From Saccoglossus kowalevskii (taxonomy: Eukaryota > Hemichordata > Enteropneusta > Harrimaniidae): a stretch of DNA of 34,415 nt. The notes under the pieces are model-generated. The model was not told where the DNA came from and searched no databases. It saw only the letters and a list, made by a program, of their open reading frames with translations. The stretch is taken from NCBI RefSeq assembly GCF_000003605.2, contig NW_003112481.1, forward strand, positions 97,133 through 131,547. Reading direction: 5' to 3'. A program made the position numbers and the translations under genes. Positions 1 to 11,500 of the stretch are shown here, one piece after another. Every line of letters begins with the position of its first letter. Positions within the stretch are counted from its first letter, which is position 1.

Positions 1-65
1 CATTTAACGAGCAGTCATTGATTGATTAGTCCCATGAGACCTACAGAGGTCCCTGTGACTGATGG

Positions 66-640
66 TAGAGAATGAGGGTGAACTAGTGAAGTTACGCAGG
101 GACAGGGTGAACTAGTGCAGATAAAAAGGGGCAGGGTGGATTAGTGAAGTTAAAAAAGAACAGGGTGAACTAGTGAAGTTAAGAAAAGACTGGATGAACT
201 AGTGTAGTTAAAAATGGACAGGGTAGACTATTGAAGTTAAGAATGGACAGGCTAGATTAGTGAAGTTAAGAAGAGACTGGATGGATTAGTGGAGTTAAAA
301 ATGGACAGGGTTGACTAGTGGGGTTAAAATTTGACAGCGGGATTAGTGAGGTTAAGATGGAACTGGGTGGATTAGCGAGGTTAAGTAAGAACTGGATGGA
401 GTAGTGAAGGTTGAAAGGTGAACTAGTGGAGTTAAGGAGGGACAGGGAGGACTAGTGAAGTTAAAAAAGGACAGGATTGGACTAGTGAAGTTAAGAAGGG
501 ACTGGATGGAGTAGTGAAGGTTTAGGGACTGGATAGACTAGTGAAGGTTTAGGGAGTCAGTGAACTAGATACGTTTAAAGGGGGTAGAATAGTGAAATCA
601 AAAATGGAATGAATTGACTATTGAAGTGAAATAAGGAAGA
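66..640. repeat. 29-bp minisatellite, ~19 degenerate copies
   Basis: Head-to-tail array of a 29-bp unit whose best conserved part is ACTAGTGAAGTTAA followed by a purine-rich GGACAGGGTG stretch. Most copies are exactly 29 bp; a few (near 410, 510 and 540) are shortened. Copies drift and fade after about 600. The strand is almost devoid of C, so it is strongly purine-skewed. No open frame or gene is associated with it. Counted by eye. Confidence 0.9.
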
Positions 641-2525
641 GGTATTATAAAGTATTTCCACCAGGAATATATATTAAAAAGTGTTTATTGTCACAACACT
701 TTTAAAAATGTTATCATTATTGTTTTGAGAAATGTAATATCTGAATCTTAAATATGTGATGTCAAATATTATTTTGGGTTGATGATATTAATGAAAGGCA
801 CATATAATGTGGAAATGAACATATGACCACACACCAGTAATACTAATTGAACTTTTCTACAAATTCTGCCTAACCTTTCTATATTATTTGGTGACCTGTG
901 TCATCTCTCTGGAGATGTCGGCATTAAATTAATGCAAAATATAATAGTATTTATTGAGAACACTGTCGTTTACGAAAGGTATCTCACAAAAGAAATAACA
1001 AACCAAATTATTGTTTAATATTAGTTTTCATATTGTATCGTATTTATGACATTTCAAAATAATAGTTAAATAATTAAGATTTAAAGGGGCTCGTTTAGAT
1101 CATACACAAATTTGCACAGGTTTGTGGTAATACAGGTGTGGTATATTAGATGGCTTCAACATTGACCTCCACCAATATAATAAGAACTATGAATAAAATC
1201 AATCTGTTGATTAGATTAAAGGAAATTAAGGCCTGTCTCGCGCTGCATCAGCCAGTTTAGAAACTCGAGCATTGATAACAAAACGGCGTATGTGTAATCT
1301 CATTGTTTACTGTACTTATGACAGGTAAATAGCATGAACAAAATACAGGAATGTATAAAGTTGTATATTATTGAAAATACTGAACTCAATAAATTTATGT
1401 GCGGGTATTTGTTTCTAATAATTAAGCTGTAATTACATACATACATACAGAAGTGTCATGTAGATAAACACTTATGAATCATGCATAGTCACGTGGTTTA
1501 AGTTGAAGCACTTCATGTGTGTGTTTTCTGAAGTGCTTCAAATTAAACAGTTTGGGAAAAAGTGTCTTAGTTAGTTCCATGAACACAAATGCATATTATA
1601 CATTATTACTTTGTGAAACATTTATAGTTTGGTGTTTAGATTGAAACGTCGTTGGTGACTTTGCTTTCACATATGCTTGAACAGCTTTCAAGACAAAAAT
1701 GTAAACCGCATGTTATTCGAACCATTACCATCGTTCACCAAATGAGTATTAAACTGCATTAGGCCACGTGGTATTTCACCATGTATCTTGATTACCAGTT
1801 GCACTTACAATTTGAGATAACATCATAATAGAGTACATATAATTAATTCTTTAACATCCTGGTGTTTGATATGTTACTAACCGTTGAGATATTTGAGTTC
1901 AATAACAGAACATCATAAAATATCAAAAGTATTTCTTGAATAAGGAAATAACCATCTCATTATACGTTAAATTACGCCACCTTCACCTAATACGTAATTT
2001 ATATGTTGTAACAAACGAACATATTTTGCATTAACAAAATACTTAATGAATGATTGATTACATAATGGTACTTTGCTCTAGAAATATGCGAAAATAATTG
2101 AGTTCAGGAGTAGAGAGCTGTATGTTATTTCTAGATATATTGTATGTGGACGTCGCTTCGAACGTTAAGGCATGGGGAACAATACAAGTCAGCTACATAG
2201 TTGACATTTTAATTAGTGTGTCAACATGTAACTATCGATTGGTCTGCCATTAATGATGTCTTATTATTAACATAATACTATCAAATATGAATGCATGGCA
2301 GCTGTATGTTCTCATGGCTAACCCACCTACTGTCAATTTACCCCTTGGAAATTGAAGAGATCGTGGAAGATAAGCGTGTATAATACTATACCACATAGGG
2401 CGAGCAATAACAAATGGAACACCAGAGTACAGCATTGGTCACGATCACTGGCCGTTTTCTGGAGCAAAGGAGACTCTGCACTGCGACATTCCATCATGTG
2501 AAACAGAAAATAGCATAAATTTAAA
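641..2525. other. upstream flank with no recognised gene
   Basis: AT-rich, no coding exon with splice signals seen on either strand. It must contain the promoter and any 5' UTR of the polycystin gene unless a non-coding first exon lies further upstream. I could not identify a TATA box or initiator with confidence. Two CACGTG hexamers occur, near 1491 and 1765. Short minus-strand frames at 2250-2674 overlap the start of the real gene and look like chance. Confidence 0.6.
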
Positions 2526-2555
2526 ATGCTTATTCTGACTTTTTTCGTGTTACAG
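2526..2555 (+). CDS. PKD1: exon 1: start codon and first half of signal peptide
   Basis: Ten codons, M-L-I-L-T-F-F-V-L-Q, ending in CAG before the donor GTAAGC (phase 0). An in-frame TAG lies 15 nt upstream and there is an A at -3 of the ATG. With exon 2 it makes a hydrophobic leader of 19 residues. An untranslated upstream exon cannot be excluded. Confidence 0.72.
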
Positions 2556-5500
2556 GTAAGCAAAATTGAATTACTGAATGCAGTCACATTACATTGTACA
2601 TATTTTGCTATTTGTTCTACAGCAGGGTTATATTTCGTACATTGGTGGGTTGGGTTAACAAATATGAACGTCACGACAGTATATGAGAGAACAAGCTACT
2701 AGTATATAGCAACATCGCTATATGAAGGTCGTTGCTGTCCCGTGGAGATTAAAAGTTTATTTTTTGATTTGACATCTACACAATATTACAATAATTTGAT
2801 CCACATTAAACGGTTAATATCAATATAGTATTTGTTATTCAAAAGAAAAAGATTTTAATATTGCTCATTATTTGTGTTTTCGTTCTTGTAATTGGCCTTT
2901 TCTCTATTTTATTTCAGCTGTTCGTGCATATTTCTGTTCGAGCAGGTAAGTGTATACGTTTTGTATATACAATTATTGCCTTATAATGTCTTATAATCTC
3001 TCTATATAATTGCCCAGAAACTATTGCAATTTTAAATAATCTCACTTAAAACTAAACTAATTGCAAGTGTTCTAATAATGCCTTTCAGAGTACAACCTTT
3101 GTTCGAACGCCACTCATGGCCAAGCTTCGATCATCCAACGAACGGATACGAGTAGTTCTGAAAACCAACTCATACTCCTGGACAGTTCCGCTTTCTCGTG
3201 CTATGGTACAGTAGTTGGATGGCGGTTTTGGGCAACCCAGAATACAGTGTTTAAAGTCGGCGTGTGGAGAAGAATGCAAGACGATTATTACTCGTTGGTT
3301 GGAGAAAACAAAATTGTTGTGACAACAACTGGTGAAACAATCGTGCAGCTGCTTGAATTGCAAACGATCCCATTCGCTGATGGAGACGTAATAGGTATGA
3401 GATGGTTTGGCCCTCCGTTTGGGTATGATCTTGGAACAGAGGCTCGGTTAGTTCGCTATGTTGCAATAACTACAGATGATTATTTAGCGGACTGGGAATA
3501 TGGTACGATTAAACACGTCATAAATACTGCTACCAGGGCATATGGAATAGAAGCCCTTGTTGAAAATCAACGTAAGTGTTTTACAATAAGAGTTATTTAG
3601 TTGAAATGTTCCACCGTTATCAGTGTTTGTATATTAACTCGGCATTATTATTGGAATAATCAATTGATGGATTTATTTGCAAGTGATTAAATTAGAAATA
3701 GAAAATAGAATAGACTTGAATTATCTAATCTTGATTCATTTGATTTTAGTTGTGTGTCCAGTGCAAGAATACGGCCAAGAAGTGCGAAATCGAGGAAATG
3801 TTGACGGTGCATCGTTTGCTATGGTGATATGTGGTTTACCGATACCTTGTTATGGTAGGGTCACAGGGTGGAGATTTTTTAGCGCCGCGGATAACGCGTT
3901 TAAAGTCGGAATATACCGTCCGGTCTCTGGGAATGTAGACCAGTTCCGATTGGTCGGCGAAACGCTCATCTCGGCAGATAACCCAATCACCGAGGAAACA
4001 ACAGTGCTTGTCGATGAATTAAATCAGTTTGATTTTCTTCCTGGTGACGTCATCGGTTTCCGATTCGAGTCGTCTGCTTTGTCTTATGAAATAGGTTCAG
4101 TGGACAGTACATTGACGAAATGGGCCATCCATAACAGCTATGAATATTCTAATACCAACGTAGGCGATACATTGACATTCAATGATGGGTCTGAAAACAG
4201 AGCTTATTCAGTTCAAGTTTTGTTTACCCAATATGGTAAGACGCTTCAACACTTTCTAGTACTTCTTCAGTGATTTGCGTACTATTTCAAATTCCAGTTA
4301 TAGTATATAGTGGTGACTTTCTAAAGAAACAACCTGCCAATCGGGTGTATCCGATACATGTATATATATATTGTCACTATGCATTCTTCTGTGTAATGTA
4401 TAACTAGGCTGCAACTATGTGAAAATGTACAATACGTTGTTTAGGTGGTATTTATTTACTGCTATATAATCTATTTAACATCAGATTATTATGGTTGTCA
4501 CAATGATGAGCCGAATAATCGCGAGTTTGCTAGATCGGCTGCAAAATACGACCACCAAAAGATAACTCCTGGTATATGCATCGAACTGTGCGGCGAACGA
4601 GGTTTCTAGTAAGTCCCGTCTCATATTTAGTTATACATATGTATCTATATCACTGGAATATTGTTGTGGACATTGAGAAATGCTGCAGTAAGTTGTAAAA
4701 TTTTCAGTGTAACTATGTTATTTGAGAGCATTTTAGTTTCACTGTGAGATTGTGTTCGTAACTATAATATACTATTAAATTCATCATACTATTAATTGGT
4801 TGAATGCATTTAGTGGTAATATGATACACAATACAGAACGTCATGTAGTGAGTTTTGTTCTGTTTATTCAGGTGCCTATTTTTAAGATCTATACATTTGG
4901 AAACCCCAATTACGTGTAAAATGATTTGAGCAATACTTGGCCATTATTTCAATTCCCCGTCCCGTAAAACAGAATACAAAACATACTCATTAAAGCATTT
5001 GCGTTCATGCGTATCTCAATGATTGGAGACGATATATTGTATATATATATATATATATATGTATATAAAATAGCTTTGGGTCTGTACCACGTAGTATTGT
5101 ACTGGGCAAAAAGCTTTCGCGAACAAAAAGGAGTAAAATACTGTATTTACAATCTTTTATGTCACATGGCATAATTCACCTCGTCTTAAATTATTCAAAT
5201 TCATTTGTAAATTTTGAATTATTGTATCCATCAGAGTCAAGCTAGCCCATTTGAATGAAATTTCGTCTTTTGCGTTCACAAATTTTGCATTCACCATCCA
5301 AATATTTCCTAAAACCAGGTATGCATATTTATGTTATTTATATTGACAATTGTTGATTGAACTGAATTTTTAAAATCAATTCATTCGCGCAAATAATCTG
5401 AATGTTTTTTTTTTCGGAATGTTACAGTTATGCTGGGGTACAACAAGGTGAACTGTGTTTCTGTTCCAATACATACGGTACCCACCGTAACGCCGATCCA

Positions 5501-8500
5501 ACTTATTGTGATCATCCGTGTTCTGGTGACAGGGAAACCACATGTGGAGGTGAACTGTATAATGACGTGTTCAAGACAGCTGAATTATTGAGTGGATTCG
5601 AAATTATTGCATATGATGGCAAGTATCTTAAACGTGTTTAGGTATATTATGTCAACTTCAAGAGATTTTAAACCCGATCATTCATATTGATTGTTTAGAA
5701 CCCATTTCCCTTCTTTGACCATATGTGCAAAATTATTCATCTAGATGAGGAACGTCGCCATGAAGATTTCTATACATATCACTTGAAACAAGTTATGTTC
5801 ACTAAATTTAAATAGAACAGCATGATCAATTACTAATAATATAGTTTATGCAATATATTATAATCGGTAATTATGAATGAGTATTGTGTTGCAATAATGG
5901 ATTGGGCTGTTTTAACTTAATGAACATACGCGAGAAATGCTTTTTGAATTGAATTTCGTTATCACAAATTACTTTCTTTCAAAAATTTTTAAAAATTCCA
6001 AATATTACCAATATTTTGAAATTCAGTAAAACATTAAATGTTTTTACTACCACTTATCCCTTGGTTTTGAAGTGTTGTTACATAGTAGAATATTATTGTA
6101 TTATGTTTATTTTGCACCATAGCAACAGTCTCGTGACGCTCACAGACGTGCCTTATTAAAGTTCATAATATCAAATGTTTCTTCTTGACAGCAAACAAAT
6201 AATATTGAATTTAATATTGATCATTTTTCAGACGAAATATCGTTATTGATTTATTATAATCAACCTAGCTTTATACGGCAGGACAATGTACACAGAACCT
6301 CGTGAGGATGTAATCATCACTTCTATTCACTGTAAATAACTAATAGATACAAAACAGGAAAAGCACTATTATTTTAATCAATAATATTATTTTCAATATT
6401 AAATATCAGTTGCACTTTTTTTAATAATCAATACAACAATGAACATATGACATAGCGGGATCGATATTTGTCTTGCGAAACACGTACCAGTTTTGTTGTT
6501 GTGCTGTGATGTACTCTGTTATGTTGTGCCGTTTTATACGATTAGACGATTGCCGTGTAGTCAAGGGAAGTACACCGAATGCTGCTGACACAATACTTGT
6601 AAGCCCCATTTACTTTTCCATAAACATATAGCGTTTTATAAAATATGAAATCGAACATAATTTATTGCCCAGCCTTGTAAGCAATCACGGTCAGCAATTG
6701 ACCATAAGTATGATGCAGTGTCATTTATCTTGGATCTTGCCCTGGGTCATACGTCTTTGGTTTAGAGCGTCATTTTGACGAATTCGTCTGTTTGTGTGTT
6801 CCACTTTAGTCTCGGTTCGATCTGGGCCAATGTTCTAAAACCACAGCCCAGACTATTGGACTAGCAACTTGTTTTTTTTTAATTTGTATTTGCAATAATG
6901 AAACAACATAACGTACATTTTGTTTTCACACATCTCCGTTGATAGAGTCATGATTTAGTTAAATGAAATTCTCAAAATTAACTGAATTTTCAACGCGTTT
7001 TCCAACTTAGTCAGTGCATATTAGGGTATCTCGGATATCTCGGGTACAAAATATAATAAAAAGGTTAAAACTATGATCATTTCAATAATGTGTGCATAGA
7101 TCGCATACAAGGGTAACACGTCAAACAAAACGAACGAACCCAAAGAAAGCCATGGAACAAGGACTATTCAAGTGAAGTACCAGCACTATATACACTCTAC
7201 TGCTGTCACTGGTCTCGGCCCTCTACTTTTCTTGATGGCCTATTTTTTCCTTTTCCCTATTTTCTTGCTGACAACTGCACAAGGGTCAATCGCGCCTAAT
7301 ACCAGATAAACTTGCTTGAGGCAATATCACACAGTATCTCTGGTATTGGACGCAAACAATCTCTAATATCAAATCTCTAAATATTATTTTTTTGTTTCGA
7401 TAGGTTTAATTAGTACTTATGACAACACAAGTATCCAGGTGAATGAAACACGTGGTGAAGACATCTCGTACAACTTAGATTTAAGCGATGGTTATTCTAT
7501 TGGTCCTACCAGTGAAGACACTGTATATCACGTATTCAAGTAGGTTGTACTTAAGTTTATATTCACAGTACATCATATAAATATACACCACCACTCAGTT
7601 CATGTTGTGAAGTTGTGTTCATAACGATAATATATGACAAGGTTTCAACTATTAATATCTATCATACTATTAATTGGTTGCATGCATTTAATGGTAATAT
7701 GATAAACAATAAAGAACTTCATGCGGTGATTTTTGTTCTGTTAAACTGTGAATTAAATGTACTAGATGTGACTCCAACTACGTGACAAATGCGTCAATGC
7801 AGTTTTTAAGAAAGTTATAAGATATTCATATATCGTTGGTCACTTAACTGATATTTGACATATTTTTTCCAAAACAAATTGTCGTCTTTGTTGCGGAATG
7901 AAGAAATGTACTAACTGAGCCAATCCAGTTATCTCGAGTGAAATTGATTGAAAAACAGTTGGATTTATAAATACGTATAACCATGTCTGTTGATTTTAAT
8001 GTGTATTTTATTACGTCTTATTAGAAAGTGAAGCGGTTTCATTTATCATTATGTAACGTCAATGAATTTACCTTGTAGAAAACCCGGAAAAGCCGCCATT
8101 GAAGCAACGGGAATTGATAAATGGTCAACGGTGGAGGTGGACAGCGTGGCAATAGAAGTAGAAACACCGATTGGAAATATTACCTTTGTGTGTCCATTAT
8201 CTATTGAAGTAAACACAGCGTTCCTTTGTGACATCAAGATAGACCAAGGAACAAACATGTCCGCTAATGTCAATTTTAGTGATGGAAGAATTATTGACAT
8301 GGAGGTTTCTGGTTAGTTTGTTATAAAGTCTCAATTTCCTGTATCCCAAATGTATAACTTTCATAAAAGATAGATTCAAGGTAGCCGGCCTTCAGAGAAG
8401 CGCATTTAGTTAATTTTTATATTTTTCAAATGTTGAGTCGACTCAGTACTCGTTTATTATGCTGAAATACGTTGAATTACAGAGTGAATATGTGTAATCT

Positions 8501-11500
8501 ATAGCATTACATAGCCAGAATTCGCCAGAATCCGCCAAATCATTCTAGATCACTGGAATGTCTTATCAACATGAAAGTATTTTTATTTTCAAGTTACCGA
8601 TGACATGTTTCCTGATAGCATGCTCCCATTAGTTTACTACTGCGATCTTATTTTACACATTTAAGTGAATATATCTGAAACTATTTGCAGATGCTGAGGT
8701 AGTTTGGTATGGGGACCTAGATGAACCTGATATTACGCTCAACAACCAACCAGCAAATACAATATTCCTTCTAGTAAACCAACTTATAAAAGAGGATGGA
8801 AAACTGGTGGGATGGGAGATAAACGCCATAGCCACAGGCAACGTCTATTTACAGGTAGTGTAATTTCAATAACTCAGTGAATTATATTGTTTCACTTTTA
8901 CATTAGTGGCTCTCTTCACTTCATTGTGATGTTGTTGTGATCTATTGTCTGAAGCGTAAAATAGAGGTATTAATAATACTATAATATAAAAATATTTATA
9001 TTTGATTATTTCGTATAGTTAGTGAATTTATTCAAAGTATTGTCTGAAGTGCACTGTATTGATGCCTATGTCTGACGTGTACATTGGTGGTGTTCATATT
9101 CGATTGTTTGGCTTTCACATCAGTTATACTTATGTTCTATTGTCTGACGTACACATTAGAAGTGCTCATATTCGACTCAGTTAAGTGTACTATAGTGTCG
9201 GTAATATCCGATTTTATTGCGTGTACATTGGGGGGGAGTAATAGATTGTATGACTTTTACATCAGTGTACCTCAAAATATATTGTCTGACATTTACGTTA
9301 TTGGTACTCATATTTCATTGTCTGACGTGTACAATTTCACTTCTTTTTAGGTGTATCGACCAAACTGCCCTACAAATTTACAATTCTGTTACAGAACACA
9401 CAGTTGCATTCCCGTGGGAACCACGTGTAAAAACTTGACAGATTTCTGGTCTAAATCTTGCGATTCGGTCGGGCATTTTAGTTTTAGTAAAAGAAAATGT
9501 GTGAAGTCCAGTGACAATTCACTAGTTAACGACAAGATCTTCAGCAACCAACCCGTGGATTACAAAGGCATATCCGTGTTTGAGTATAATATTGAATCAA
9601 CTGGTAAGCAATACATTGCATTGGCTCAGATCAACCAGATTGCAGTACAGCAAGGTGATGTCATTGCGTGGTACAACAGCAACGAAGGACAGATTGGATA
9701 CGTCTCCGCGGATCCATCGAAAGATGGGCCTGAGTTTCTACTAAGTAGCTCAAGTCAGGATCTCCGAAACGCCATTGGTTACACCGCAGTCGCATCTAGC
9801 TCAGTACCTCACGCATATAAACATTCTCTGCGGGCGCACGTTATAAGACCAGCTACAATAAGACTGCTCCACAACTACACAGATGAAAACACACAGCGAC
9901 AAGACATAACTATAAACATCACTAACGATATTTCCTCCAGAATAAAAATACATGAGATGAAAATACAGACTAACATCAACAACTTGGAATTTGTGAATCC
10001 ACAAACAGGTAGGAATTTATCTGCTGCACACCAACTTGTTTGCGGCTTTAATGTCATATGTGGGATATTTGTCTTAATACATTATCTAGACCGCCATTTT
10101 TGTTCATTGTCTCAGCGAATAAATATATAAATAATGATCAACTTGAGTTCTTGATTTGGGTATTGACGATTTTGCACTTTGTGAACCAGATCCAATCATC
10201 CTAAGTTACTGAAATAATCGACAGAATATGTTTTTTTCTCTCCATATTATACTGAACAACTGCGTTTAGAAGTAGTTTTACATACAATTCGTGTTGAATT
10301 CAAGTGTCAAGGCAATCAGAACTTTTATTGCAATTTTAATATTTTGTAGGCATCACAGGCAAAGACGTGAATTTAGAAATATTGGAGCATAGTGGCAGTG
10401 AAGTAATTTACAACTGGTATTTTGGTAATGGTGACTTTAATGAAACAAATTACAAATCATTTAACTATACATGGGAGTCTGCCGGTGTTTATACCGTCAC
10501 ATTGTATGCTTATAACGAAATTAGTGATGCATATTTTGTGGTAAGTTATGGGATAACTCAACAATGATTAAGAATTTGAACAGATAAATATATTATCCGG
10601 AGTGTTTAAATATGGGGAATTTAAATGTATTCGTTTGGTACAATGTTTTATTATTTTCATTTTAATACTCTGACAGTCGTGATGGGAAGAGGGCTCTGGC
10701 AGTTCTGTTAAGTTAGGTGTGTAGTGTGCATACTTATTTTGATTGGGTACATTTGGTTGTAATTTGACTTCTAATTTTGATGAGTTATATCTTTAAGTCT
10801 TTTTTTGGATGGAAGTATCTGTTACGGGTGTACTCATGGTTCATTCACGATGGCTGCAATTATGTAGTTTTATAAAGTAATTACAGTTGTATCCTTGCAC
10901 GATTTAAAAAGCACGAATGTAGGGTCCAATTGTCTGTGTGATTCAATTTCCAGAGTAGCAATAACCTTCTTGTGAATTCATCCCTAATGTGTTCATAAAT
11001 AGCTAATATTTCACAAATGCCTAATTGATATATATCGTTCTAATGAATTACCATTAAGAAAGTCGGGAATTTGGTATATCTCATTTATTTCTTGCAAGGA
11101 GAGGTTTAAGTTAGCTATGTTACTGTATTGCGTTGTCTATTCAGAAGTCAGAGTTTTGAGTTCAAGTAAGGTTTTGTATCAAGCCACTTAATTGTCATTG
11201 AATTCAACCTAGGCTTGTATTGTATGACTGTATATATTTATATATCGACATCATTTATCATACATTGAAGTCTGTCGGGTTCAAGTATGCGCTGATATAA
11301 TATATTTATTTTCCCAATCAAATCAGAGAAAATAATTAATCACTGAAAATGGGATCGCATTCAGGTATGAAAATATAATGTGTTGTGTCAAGACTTGAAC
11401 AAATTATATAGTACTGATTACTAAGTTCTGAATATACCTTAATTTAATCCCTAATGAGATACGAGGTCACTGAAAGGGAGATAATTTACATGGTGACCCG

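Noticed and set aside
2370-2400. TATAATACTATA-like string as a promoter TATA box (read on + near 2378)
   Set aside because: Such strings are frequent in this AT-rich flank and no transcription start can be located.
2250-2674. Overlapping minus-strand frames upstream of and over exon 1
   Set aside because: No splice support, no domain motif, and they overlap the signal-peptide exon of the + strand gene.
3085-3466. Minus-strand frames opposite exon 3
   Set aside because: Shadow of the + strand coding exon, which has splice sites on both sides and a paralogous neighbour.
9084-9438. Frames with a 12-residue hydrophobic repeat that could suggest a membrane protein
   Set aside because: They are the 36-bp minisatellite of intron 9 read in frame; no start context or splice support.
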